Positions 54,006-61,999 of a stretch of 64,000 nt of DNA are shown here, in pieces. The translations under genes and the position numbers were made by a program. Positions within the stretch are counted from its first letter, which is position 1. Each line of letters begins with the position of its first letter. The DNA is from Pseudomonas fluorescens (GTDB taxonomy: Bacteria > Pseudomonadota > Gammaproteobacteria > Pseudomonadales > Pseudomonadaceae), in contig NZ_LACH01000021.1 in the NCBI RefSeq assembly GCF_000968015.1, positions 4,777 through 68,776 of the forward strand, written 5' to 3'. Under the pieces are notes generated by a model. That model searched no databases, was not told the DNA's origin, and saw nothing but the letters and a program-made list of their open reading frames with translations.

Positions 54006-54440
54006 TCAACCCATCCAGCCCACTGTGGCCATGGCCAACACACCATAACGGGCGCCTTTGGCAAGGGTCACGATCAGCAGGAATCGCCCCAGCGGCTCGC
54101 GCATCACACCGGCCACCAAGGTCAGCGGATCACCGATCACAGGCACCCAGCTCAGCAGCAACGACCACTGGCCGTAACGCTGATAATGAACCCGGGCTTT
54201 TTCCAGATGGCGCGGGCTGACCGGAAACCAGCGCCGATCACGAAACCGCTCGATACCGCGCCCCAGCCACCAGTTCAGCAGTGACCCCAGAACGTTGCCC
54301 AATGTCGCCACGGCGAGCAGCGACCAGAGCCAATACTTGCCGCTGAGCAACAGCCCCACCAACACCGCTTCGGACTGCAAGGGCAGCAAGGTTGCCGCAC
54401 CGAATGCGGCGAAGAACAGCCCGAAGTACGCACCAAACAT
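54006..54440 (-). CDS. YqaA-type small membrane protein (SNARE-associated/VTT)
   Basis: Inner-membrane protein of 144 aa with four or five hydrophobic helices, of the YqaA branch of the DedA/VTT family. Typical parts are GAATLLPLQSEAVLVGLLLS, ATLGNVLGSLLNWWLGRGIE and WVPVIGDPLTLVAGVMREPL. DedA relatives move lipids across the inner membrane; the function of YqaA is not known. The start ATG overlaps the stop of the DUF411 gene by one base (TGATG), so the two are translationally coupled. I therefore prefer 54440 over a TTG at 54443. Confidence 0.9.
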   Translation of the reverse strand: MFGAYFGLFFAAFGAATLLPLQSEAVLVGLLLSGKYWLWSLLAVATLGNVLGSLLNWWLGRGIERFRDRRWFPVSPRHLEKARVHYQRYGQWSLLLSWVPVIGDPLTLVAGVMREPLGRFLLIVTLAKGARYGVLAMATVGWMG

Positions 54441-54886
54441 CAATGGGCGGGGTAGTCCGCCACCACCACGTCAGTGCCGTCTTTTTTCAGGCCGATCACT
54501 TGATACGCATCACTCATGCCGTCCATTTCCATGCCGGGTGAACCCATGGGCATGCCGGGGGCGGCAACGCCCAACAGATCGTCGCGCTTGCTCAAGGCCA
54601 GCACCTGATCGGCGGGGACATGACCTTCAACGAATTTGCCGTTGATCAAGCCGGTATGGCACGACGCCAGGCGCGGAGGCACGCCGTGCTGTTGCTTGAA
54701 TTCGCTCATGTTGGCTTCGACGTGATCGTCGACTTTGAAGCCGTTGGCTTCCAGATGGCTGATCCATTTTTTGCAGCAACCGCAATTGGCATCGCGGTGA
54801 ACCTCGATCGGGATCAGGTCGGCGGCCTGGGCCAGGGAGGAAATAAACAGGGCGCTCAGGGCGACCAGACGCAGGTGGGTTCGCAT
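54440..54886 (-). CDS. DUF411 putative metal-binding protein
   Basis: Exported protein of 148 aa with a signal peptide (MRTHLRLVALSALFISSLAQ, cleavage near AQA-ADL). The mature part has the family hallmark HRDANCGCCKKWISHLEANG (about 30-49), a CxCC site suited to copper or another soft metal. It also carries a conserved RLASCHTGLINGKFVEGHVP stretch and a methionine-rich loop GMPMGSPGMEMDGM. DUF411 proteins are often found with copper-resistance genes and look thioredoxin-like by fold. The downstream YqaA-type gene overlaps by one base. No copper operon is adjacent. Confidence 0.92.
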   Translation of the reverse strand: MRTHLRLVALSALFISSLAQAADLIPIEVHRDANCGCCKKWISHLEANGFKVDDHVEANMSEFKQQHGVPPRLASCHTGLINGKFVEGHVPADQVLALSKRDDLLGVAAPGMPMGSPGMEMDGMSDAYQVIGLKKDGTDVVVADYPAH

Positions 54887-54992
54887 GGGGAATCTCGTTT
54901 CGAATGGCGGCCAAAAAAATGCATTCTGACCATTTTAGCCGGCATCGAGGCAGGAGATTGTTTCGAAGTAATACGGCTAACGCAAAATCATT

Positions 54993-55087
54993 TGTGGCGA
55001 GGGGGTTTACCCCCGTTCGGCTGCACAGCAGTCGTAGATTTTATGGGGCCGCTTCGCAGCCCAACGGGGGTAAACCCCCTCGCCACA
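54993..55087. repeat. Long inverted repeat, TTGTGGCGAGGGGGTTTACC family
   Basis: Two arms (TGTGGCGAGGGGGTTTACCC from 54993 and GGGGGTAAACCCCCTCGCCA ending near 55087) face each other across about 45 bases, with inner stems CTGC...GCAG. It is a fourth REP-like family. A spurious short reading frame crosses it. Confidence 0.9.
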
Positions 55088-55112
55088 GGGAGCGTGGGTA
55101 ACTCAAGAGCGG

Positions 55113-55223
55113 TTAACGGACCTTGAACCGCCCCATGATCGCGCTCACGCGACTGTTGGCTTCCAGCAGTTGTTGGGTATTGATCTCGCTGGCCTGACCG
55201 CTTTTCACCAGTTCGTCGATCGA
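55113..55223 (-). pseudogene. 3' remnant of a chemoreceptor (MCP) gene
   Basis: The minus strand reads SIDELVKSGQASEINTQQLL, then EANSRVSAIMGRFKVR and a stop. This matches the C-terminal end of Pseudomonas methyl-accepting chemotaxis proteins (…INTQQLLEASNRVSAIMGRFKV, from memory). Nothing of the other 500 or so residues precedes it: the upstream sequence is unrelated and leads directly to the aldo/keto reductase stop at 55267. It has no start. The likely history is deletion of a chemoreceptor gene. Confidence 0.6.
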
Positions 55224-55266
55224 GGGCCACTTGTTCTTCGGTGTGACGCAGCGGGCCAGGTGTTGG

Positions 55267-56262
55267 TTACCGGTCAAGCAACTTCATGACTTCCTCCGGG
55301 TAACGTAAGCCAGCCGTGGCATTGGCCGGGAATATCGCTTCCAGCGCTTGCAAGTCTTCACCGCTGAGTTTCACGTTCAGCGCGGCCACATTTTCTTCCA
55401 GGTATTTACGTTGTTTAGTCCCCGGAATCGGGATTACGTAATCACCCTGAGCCAGTACCCATGCGAGTGCCAGTTGACCGGCGGTCACGCCTTTTTCTGC
55501 GGCCAGGTCCTGCACTTGCTGCACCAGCAACAGATTCCTGGCGAAATTCTCGCCTTGAAAACGCGGGCTGAAACGACGGTAGTCGTCTGCCGCAAAATCA
55601 TCAGGGCTTTTCAGCGCTCCGGTGAGAAAACCACGGCCCAAAGGGCTGTAGGGGACGAAGGCGATTCCCAGTCGCTGACACGCAGCCAGACAACCGTTTT
55701 CCTCCTGATCGCGGCTCCACAACGAATACTCGCTTTGCAGTGCACTGATCGGATGAACCTTGTGTGCCCGCTCAAGCGTTGCGGCCGAGGCCTCGCTCAA
55801 ACCCAGGTACCGAACCTTGCCGGCTTTCACCAGGTCGGCCATGGCGCCGACGGTTTCCTCGATGGCCACCTGCGGATCGATGCGGTGCTGGTAATACAAA
55901 TCCAGGGTCTCGACACCGAGGCGCTTCAGGGTGCCGTCGATAGAGGCGCGAATGTACTCCGGTCGGCCGTTGACGCCTCGCGCAACCGGATTGCCCGGGT
56001 CGCGGACGATCCCGAATTTGCTGGCCAGAAACACCTGGTCGCGTTTGCCGACGATGGCTTTGCCGATCAGTTCTTCGTTGGTGTGCGGGCCGTACATGTC
56101 AGCGGTGTCGAGCAGGTTGATCCCCAACTCCAGCGCGCGGTGCAGAGTGGCCGTGGCTTCGCGGATGTCCACGCCAGTCGTGTAGAAATCGGTCATGCCC
56201 ATGCAGCCCAGACCTATCGCGCTCACTTGTGGACCATTTTTACCCAGTTGACGTGTGTGCAT
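55267..56262 (-). CDS. Aldo/keto reductase
   Basis: NADPH-dependent oxidoreductase of 331 aa, group of plant and yeast-like AKR13 enzymes. Catalytic Asp and Tyr are in [20 protein letters not shown], Lys in [11 protein letters not shown] and His in [15 protein letters not shown]. The NADPH-binding end is [20 protein letters not shown] chose the ATG at 56262, preceded by CAGGGAGCTGATTTC; the frame continues upstream without family sequence. It is divergent from a LysR gene 118 bases away, which likely controls it. The substrate is unknown. Confidence 0.93.
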   Translation of the reverse strand: MHTRQLGKNGPQVSAIGLGCMGMTDFYTTGVDIREATATLHRALELGINLLDTADMYGPHTNEELIGKAIVGKRDQVFLASKFGIVRDPGNPVARGVNGRPEYIRASIDGTLKRLGVETLDLYYQHRIDPQVAIEETVGAMADLVKAGKVRYLGLSEASAATLERAHKVHPISALQSEYSLWSRDQEENGCLAACQRLGIAFVPYSPLGRGFLTGALKSPDDFAADDYRRFSPRFQGENFARNLLLVQQVQDLAAEKGVTAGQLALAWVLAQGDYVIPIPGTKQRKYLEENVAALNVKLSGEDLQALEAIFPANATAGLRYPEEVMKLLDR

Positions 56263-56380
56263 GAAATCAGCTCCCTGTGAATGTGGAGTCCATTGTTGAC
56301 CTCGACAGAAACAAGATAAACCGGCTAAAACTGCTATCACTGTTCGTAATTTCTAAATAATCAGCCGGTAAGCAAAAGCA

Positions 56381-57307
56381 ATGGACCGTTTTAACGCCAT
56401 GCGCGTATTCACTCGAATCGTCGAATTGGGCGGCTTTGCCAAGGCGGCGGATAGCCTGCAATTGCCCCGGGCCTCAGTGACCATTCTGATCAAGCAACTG
56501 GAGGCGCATCTCGGTGTGCAACTGCTGCAACGCACGACGCGGCAGATCAGCCTGACGCTCGACGGCGCGGCCTATTACCCTCGTTGCGTGCGGTTGCTGG
56601 CGGACCTGGAGGAAACCGAAGCGGTGTTCAGCGCTGCACGCAACAACCCCAAGGGACTGTTGCGCGTGGACATGCCAGCGGGCGTAGGACGCTTGATGGT
56701 GATCCCGGCATTGCCGCAATTTACTGCCCGGTATCCCTTGATCGAGCTGGAAATCGGCTTGAATGACCGGCCTGTCGACCTGATACGCGAAGGCGTCGAT
56801 TGCGTGCTGCGGGGCGGCGACGCACTGGACGATTCTCTGGTGGCGCGGCCGCTGGCCATGCTGGACCAGGTCACGTGTGCCAGCCCCGACTACTTGAAGC
56901 GATTCGGAACGCCTCAGTGCCTGGCTGACCTTGGAGGCCATCAGATGGTGGAGTACTTCTCCAGCAGCAACGGCAAGCGGTATGGGCTGGAGTTCATGGT
57001 CAATGATCAGGTTCAGGTCATTAATCTACCCAAGCAAGTCTCGGTCAACAGTGCCGATGGTTATCTGGCCGCTTGTGAGGCGGGGTATGGTTTGGTCCAG
57101 ACTCCGTACTACCACGTAGCCCGCCAGCTGAGCGAAGGCCGTTTGTGCGAAGTTCTCAGGACGGTGCCGACACCGGGGATGCCGCTGACGGCGCTCTACC
57201 CGCCACACCGCCAGTTGTCCCGGCGGGTGAGGGTGTTTGTCGACTGGCTGGTGGAGCTTTGCGCGCAGCCGGGCAATGACTTTTATCGAAAAGACTCACG
57301 CGCCTGA
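56381..57307 (+). CDS. LysR-family transcriptional regulator
   Basis: Regulator of 308 aa. The helix-turn-helix covers about 1-60 with MRVFTRIVELGGFAKAADSL and PRASVTILIKQLEAHLGVQL. The effector domain (90-300) begins LLRVDMPAGVGRLMVIPALP. It looks like the AaeR/YafC branch that controls neighbouring oxidoreductases, and is divergent from the aldo/keto reductase gene. Its last 152 bases are overlapped on the other strand by the end of the GNAT-protein gene, so one of the two 3' ends may have changed by recombination. Confidence 0.92.
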   Translation: MDRFNAMRVFTRIVELGGFAKAADSLQLPRASVTILIKQLEAHLGVQLLQRTTRQISLTLDGAAYYPRCVRLLADLEETEAVFSAARNNPKGLLRVDMPAGVGRLMVIPALPQFTARYPLIELEIGLNDRPVDLIREGVDCVLRGGDALDDSLVARPLAMLDQVTCASPDYLKRFGTPQCLADLGGHQMVEYFSSSNGKRYGLEFMVNDQVQVINLPKQVSVNSADGYLAACEAGYGLVQTPYYHVARQLSEGRLCEVLRTVPTPGMPLTALYPPHRQLSRRVRVFVDWLVELCAQPGNDFYRKDSRA

Positions 57308-58241
57308 GCGGGCGTTGTTCGCCGCTACTGTGCATGTTGGCGATTTGCTGTAAGTCATCATGCAGTTGTTGCATGCGCGGGCAGTGCAGGTTGAGGTGCC
57401 GAGCCAGTACCCCTCGATGAAACAGGGCGAACCACCCTTTACTGCCAGGTGCAGGCATCAGCCCGGTAAAGGTGAAGCCAAGGGCCGCCAAATTGCGAAA
57501 GTCCTGGGCAAAGAGCAGTGACATCTGAAGTCTGGCCGAGATCAGCCAGTGCCGGGGCAATTGACCGATCTGGTCAAGCAGACGTTTGGTCAAACGCTGA
57601 ATGACCATGTCGAATCTTTTATGGTGTTGCTTGAGTTGCAAGGGCAGAGAAGACAACGGCGTCGTGTCCGGATGAGTCCCGAACACGGAACACAAGTGCT
57701 GCATAAACCCCCGGCAGCTGTCAGGCCATGGGATGTCGGGGAGCGGTCGCGTATGTCCTTCGACAACGTAACACCCCATTACGATGGTTTCCGGCAGTGG
57801 CTCAGCGAAGGGCGAAGGGACGTAGTCAGGAAGCAAACCCGTGCTGTGGAAGCCGATGTTGGCTGCCATGCGTTGCGTGTAAGGATGGTGGGTTACTTGT
57901 TTGATCGAAACGCCCTTGAATCCCAGAGAATGTGACCGCGACAGTAACTCCCGGCCCAGACGGGTCGCGATATTCTGGCCCTGCGCGGCGGGATGCACCA
58001 CGCTCAGGGCGAGTTCTGTAGTGTCCGAAAGAGTGTCATGGCACAGCGCTGCATGGCCCAGAACGCGTATGCCGTCCACCGCCAGCATCGACTTCCAGCG
58101 CCTCTCGGCATTGTGCTGATTGATCATATTCGGCAAGTAAACATCCGGCTGAACGTAATGATCGCCATAGACCTCGCGAAACAACTGGCTCACGGCACGT
58201 GCGTCGGATGGCCGATAGGGTCGAAAAATCAAATGTGGCAT
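57156..58241 (-). CDS. GNAT-like N-acetyltransferase in the luxCE-type cluster
   Basis: Protein of 361 aa. The first part (about 1-160) looks like a GNAT domain: FRPYRPSDARAVSQLFREVY, the acetyl-CoA-binding ALSVVHPAAQGQNIATRLGR (about 79-98) and KGVSIKQVTHHPYTQRMAAN. The middle (about 200-320) is unrecognised. The last 50 residues (SSGEQRPLRRVSLFDKSH, then a stretch rich in A, P, S and G) are antisense to the end of lysR and look like read-through rather than evolved protein. The ATG at 58241 overlaps the stop of the adenylation-enzyme gene by one base (TGATG) and has CCGGAGACTGCG upstream, so it is coupled to that cluster. Confidence 0.8.
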   Translation of the reverse strand: MPHLIFRPYRPSDARAVSQLFREVYGDHYVQPDVYLPNMINQHNAERRWKSMLAVDGIRVLGHAALCHDTLSDTTELALSVVHPAAQGQNIATRLGRELLSRSHSLGFKGVSIKQVTHHPYTQRMAANIGFHSTGLLPDYVPSPFAEPLPETIVMGCYVVEGHTRPLPDIPWPDSCRGFMQHLCSVFGTHPDTTPLSSLPLQLKQHHKRFDMVIQRLTKRLLDQIGQLPRHWLISARLQMSLLFAQDFRNLAALGFTFTGLMPAPGSKGWFALFHRGVLARHLNLHCPRMQQLHDDLQQIANMHSSGEQRPLRRVSLFDKSHCPAARKAPPASRQTPSPAGTTGGVAGRAPSAASPVSAPS

Positions 58242-59530
58242 CACGCAGTCTCCGGCGACGGTGCGTCATAAATGCGCAAGTCCAGGACCCGCAGTTGTTT
58301 GCCGGAACGTGGGTGCAGCTTTAGTGCTGCGACATCGCAGGACAGCACTCGCAACTCCAACAGACCCTCGCGGCTCAGTTCCTCGATGGCGGGATAGTGT
58401 TCAACCAGCGCCTCGTACAACGCTCGGCACACCGGTACGGTGGCCATTGATAGCGCTGAGGGAACCCACTTCACACACAAAATATCCTTGTATCCGTCAT
58501 GTTCGATCAGCAATTGCCATTGGTCGTTGTGGGCAATGCGTTGGACGATCTGCTGGATGTCATCGATCAGCAGCGACAGCACCCCGACTCGCACGCGCTG
58601 GCTGTGTGCGCTACGTCCCTTGAGGGCGAATTTGCGCTTCGGGGTTGAGCCGGGTTCGCGCCAGCACGCGCGGTCGCCCACCGGATAACGCAGCAGTGGC
58701 ATGAGCCGGCGAGTCAGATTGGTCACCACCAACAATCCGGTACGATCGCATTCTTCGATGACTTCGCCGGTGAGCTCATCGACGATCTCCAGCACGGTGT
58801 GTGGTTCAAACACCCGATGCTCGCCCAAGGCGCAGTCGCGCCCGCTGGCCCCGATAAGGCCGGCGTCTACACTGGCGTAGCCAATGGAAGCAATGCGCAC
58901 GTTAGGAAACACGTCGGTGAGGATTGCCAACTGCGGGGCAAACAGGCTTTCGCCGCCGTACAACAACGTTTCAACCCCGCACAATACTCGCCGATGCTGG
59001 TTAAGGTAGGCCGCGAATCGCAGCAGCTGTGCCGGTACGCCGACCAGCACGTTGATCCGGTGCTGATCAATCGCATTGGCCAGGACATCCAGCTCGACGT
59101 GTCCGGTAAACGGAAATTCGCAAATGGATCGCCTGACATGTGCCAGGGCGTCGTGGATGAACAGAAAACTGGCGTAGAGATCACCGGAAAAAAACAGATT
59201 GGCGACACGGTCGCCGTCGTTCAACTGAGAGGAGAAACTTTCTCCAAACGTACTGACCAGTACTTGCCATTCGCTATAGGTGTACACCGTCAGTTTGCCC
59301 TGGCTGGTCGATCCGCCGGTTTTAAACGCCAGCGCATCGTCGATCTTTCCGGTCAGGACCGGCCAATGACTCAAATCATGGCTGTCAGCCCAATAGTCTG
59401 CCGCATTGGTCAGCGGTAGATCTTTTAGTGTAATACCGTGCGGCGGTAAGTGTTCCAGTTGCTGGCGGTAGAAATTTGAATGTTGTCGTATATAAGGCAG
59501 CAGTTGTTCGAGCGAATAAGTTGATTTCAC
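58241..59530 (-). CDS. PaaK-like adenylate-forming enzyme
   Basis: ANL-superfamily enzyme of 429 aa, related to phenylacetate-CoA ligase. The phosphate loop is AFKTGGSTSQGKLTVYTY (about 68-85), then DRVANLFFSGDLYASFLFIH, the A5-like IASIGYASVDAGLIG (about 218-232) and the A7-like LRYPVGDRACWRE. It shares these motifs with the C-terminal half of the neighbouring 800-aa fusion protein, so the two are paralogues. It starts with GTG at 59530, six bases after AGAGAG. Its substrate is not known; by family it activates a carboxylic acid as an acyl or aryl adenylate and passes it to CoA or a protein thiol. Confidence 0.85.
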   Translation of the reverse strand: MKSTYSLEQLLPYIRQHSNFYRQQLEHLPPHGITLKDLPLTNAADYWADSHDLSHWPVLTGKIDDALAFKTGGSTSQGKLTVYTYSEWQVLVSTFGESFSSQLNDGDRVANLFFSGDLYASFLFIHDALAHVRRSICEFPFTGHVELDVLANAIDQHRINVLVGVPAQLLRFAAYLNQHRRVLCGVETLLYGGESLFAPQLAILTDVFPNVRIASIGYASVDAGLIGASGRDCALGEHRVFEPHTVLEIVDELTGEVIEECDRTGLLVVTNLTRRLMPLLRYPVGDRACWREPGSTPKRKFALKGRSAHSQRVRVGVLSLLIDDIQQIVQRIAHNDQWQLLIEHDGYKDILCVKWVPSALSMATVPVCRALYEALVEHYPAIEELSREGLLELRVLSCDVAALKLHPRSGKQLRVLDLRIYDAPSPETA

Positions 59531-59595
59531 TGGATGCTCTCTTTTTATCAGGCGTCTTGATGGTTTAAGACAAACTGTGAGTAGTGGGTGATGGT

Positions 59596-61998
59596 TTATT
59601 TTCTTTTATCAATAACCAACGGTGTTTTGCCGCTGTGTTTGTTTCGAGTGAACGTTTGCTCCGTGCACACTTGAACTTCGACAGTTAACAGTTTGGCGTT
59701 TACGGCATTGGCCAGCGCTTCATGGTTCAGCAATGCGTTATGAAGCTGATCAGCGTCTGCATCCGTTAGAACTGTCAGCCGCTCGACGCCATCAGGGGCG
59801 TAGTCGAGAACAATCTGAATGGGTGCGCCGACACTATCCTGCAGAGCCGAAGGCGAAATGAACTCCGTGCCCATTCGCACCAGTTTGCCGTGGCGCTGGA
59901 GCAGTTCGAATCGGGGAGAGTCCAGACCGCACGGGCAGGCTCCAGGTATCCAGCGACCGGTGTCGCCCACATCATATCGGCGCACGGTCTGGCCTTGCCG
60001 TGCTCGTGAAGTAAACAACAGGCGCCCGATCTCATTGGCCTGAACCGGTTCATCCCGTTCGCTCTGCACAATTTCCAGATGCTGGGTATCGCACATCAAG
60101 TGAAACACCCCGTTCGCGGTGGCTGCGCACGCATGCCCCAAGGGACCGGCGTCGACGGAGCCATAAATCGCCGAGCGGATCATCGAGACCCCGCAGCTTT
60201 CCATGAGGCTCAGGCTGGTTTGGCCCGGATGCTCGCCGCCGAGGAACACTTTGCCTATACCTGCGTACGCGCGGAGTCGGGCCTGCTCGTTGAAGAACAG
60301 ACGATGCAAGGTACTCGGCATGCCAATCAGCACGGTGACTCGCTGGTCGACGATCAGTTGGGCGATTTCGCAGAAGTCATCGTCCTGGGGCGCACCCATG
60401 GGGAAATGTGTGACGCCCATCTGTTCCAGTATCTTGGTAAAACTGAGGAACCCTCCGTACAGGCTGCCGCCGTAAAACAGGTTCATGACCCGGTCCTGTG
60501 AAGGATCGAGCCCGGCGGCGAACAGGCCGTCGGCCGCTGCGCGCATCTGCCGTTGAAAGTCGCGATAGCTGAAGCCGGCGAGGGCCGGAGTGCCGCTGCT
60601 CCCTCCTGAGCGAAAATACAATTGCGCCGCGACGCCCATCGGCTGGGTCGTGAAGGTGTTTTTGTCCATGATCGGCGCATGGGCGGTGTCGGGGGCGGGC
60701 GGGACCAGGTCGAGCGTTGCACGGCCCGTCAGCACCTCAGGTGCCAGACTCACCGAGAGGCGGCGACTCAGACGCGTCAACGCGTATACGCCATCATGGG
60801 GCTCACCGGCGTAGCCGTCATGAATCCCCGCGCAAGGCGCAATACGGGTGACCCCAGCGTTGACCAGCGTTCGCACAAGGCCTGGCGTTTCTGCCGGAGA
60901 GCAAATCAGCGCGCAGCTTTGCAGGACGGTGCGCCAGGGCAACAGCGTCTCGGCGATCAAGTGTTGCGGCACGGGTTTGAGCAGCACTGTACGAAACAGC
61001 GGCGAAGGCGCGAGCGTCTGATGGTGTTCCCAGATGATCCGCCATCCGTCGCCGGCCCAGACCTGGCCGCTCTGGTTCGCAAAACAGTAATCCAGTTGCG
61101 CCATGGCCGTGCGGGTGGTGATCTCGCACGCTTCCTGGTCCGTGGGCACCAACGCCGGCCAGTGCGACGCACGACGCGTGAAGGCTTCGCTCAAACGCTT
61201 GCCGAGGTCCTGCAGGATGGCTGGATCGTTGCTGTCCACCAGCACCCATTGCGGACTGGAACACGCTTGCTGATCCAGACTGCAAACCTCATCCACCAAC
61301 GCATCCAGCGCCGAAGCGTTGGCCGCGTCAGGCGACAGATAAGCGAAACTGATCCTATGCCCCCAATCGATCCAGCGACATCCGGTGGGGATCTGCTGAC
61401 GAATCGCCTTGAGCGCCTTTTCACCGCCCCAGGCTGACACGCCATCGGCCTGAGCGCAGAGTTCGGCTATCCGGGAAGTGCCCACGGGCAGCACAGCGAC
61501 GAATTCGGCAAGCCTGCCACGGGTGTCGCACTTCACGAAGGCAGCCAGCAATTGCGCAGTCAAACCCGCATCGCTGGCGCTGGGGCGTAACCAGTTAATG
61601 TTACCGGCCAGCAGGCTTTCGAGAACCGCGCAGAACGCCAGCATCGGCGCATTGCCCGGCGTCACATGCACCACCAGCCCCAGGGGGTGCCAGCTTTCAA
61701 AGTGTGGCTGCCGGTAGTCGATACGTCTCAGCGAACGGGGTTGCGAACCCAGTTCCCGCTCAAGCTTCGTACTCAGGTTGCTGCGCTGGCAGAACTCGAT
61801 CAGCCCCTGACATTGATCGTCGTCCAGAGGCAGGTTCAGGCTGCGAGTCTGTAGTTGCGTGGCGAAACGAGCCGCGGTTTCGATGACGGTCTCGCTGTCG
61901 ATCGGTGCAGAAAGCAATCCGGGCATTTGTTTTCGAAGGCTGTCGAGGGCGCTTTCCGGGGTGACATCGTCACGCAGCTGGCCATTGATGAGGTACAT
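59596..61998 (-). CDS. LuxC-type acyl-CoA reductase fused to a PaaK-like adenylation domain
   Basis: Fusion of 800 aa. Residues 1-430 are a LuxC (PF05893-type) fatty-acyl reductase: VVHVTPGNAPMLAFCAVLES (109-128), the nucleotide-binding GVSAWGGEKALKAIR (about 186-200) and the catalytic Cys246 in LDQQACSSPQ. Residues 445-800 are an ANL domain with the phosphate loop YFRSGGSSGTP (461-471), RSAIYGSVDAGPLGHAC, VRRYDVGDTGRW and a final Lys-rich NKHSGKTPLVIDKRK. The fusion could activate an acid and reduce it to an aldehyde in one chain. The ATG at 61998 is one base after the stop of the LuxE-like gene and has GGAGGGGCTTGAT upstream. No frameshift is seen at the junction. Confidence 0.88.
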   Translation of the reverse strand: MYLINGQLRDDVTPESALDSLRKQMPGLLSAPIDSETVIETAARFATQLQTRSLNLPLDDDQCQGLIEFCQRSNLSTKLERELGSQPRSLRRIDYRQPHFESWHPLGLVVHVTPGNAPMLAFCAVLESLLAGNINWLRPSASDAGLTAQLLAAFVKCDTRGRLAEFVAVLPVGTSRIAELCAQADGVSAWGGEKALKAIRQQIPTGCRWIDWGHRISFAYLSPDAANASALDALVDEVCSLDQQACSSPQWVLVDSNDPAILQDLGKRLSEAFTRRASHWPALVPTDQEACEITTRTAMAQLDYCFANQSGQVWAGDGWRIIWEHHQTLAPSPLFRTVLLKPVPQHLIAETLLPWRTVLQSCALICSPAETPGLVRTLVNAGVTRIAPCAGIHDGYAGEPHDGVYALTRLSRRLSVSLAPEVLTGRATLDLVPPAPDTAHAPIMDKNTFTTQPMGVAAQLYFRSGGSSGTPALAGFSYRDFQRQMRAAADGLFAAGLDPSQDRVMNLFYGGSLYGGFLSFTKILEQMGVTHFPMGAPQDDDFCEIAQLIVDQRVTVLIGMPSTLHRLFFNEQARLRAYAGIGKVFLGGEHPGQTSLSLMESCGVSMIRSAIYGSVDAGPLGHACAATANGVFHLMCDTQHLEIVQSERDEPVQANEIGRLLFTSRARQGQTVRRYDVGDTGRWIPGACPCGLDSPRFELLQRHGKLVRMGTEFISPSALQDSVGAPIQIVLDYAPDGVERLTVLTDADADQLHNALLNHEALANAVNAKLLTVEVQVCTEQTFTRNKHSGKTPLVIDKRK

Positions 61999-61999
61999 A

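Noticed and set aside
54988-55230. An 80-codon minus-strand frame
   Set aside because: It is mostly the translation of the palindromic repeat at 54993-55087 and is out of frame with the chemoreceptor remnant.
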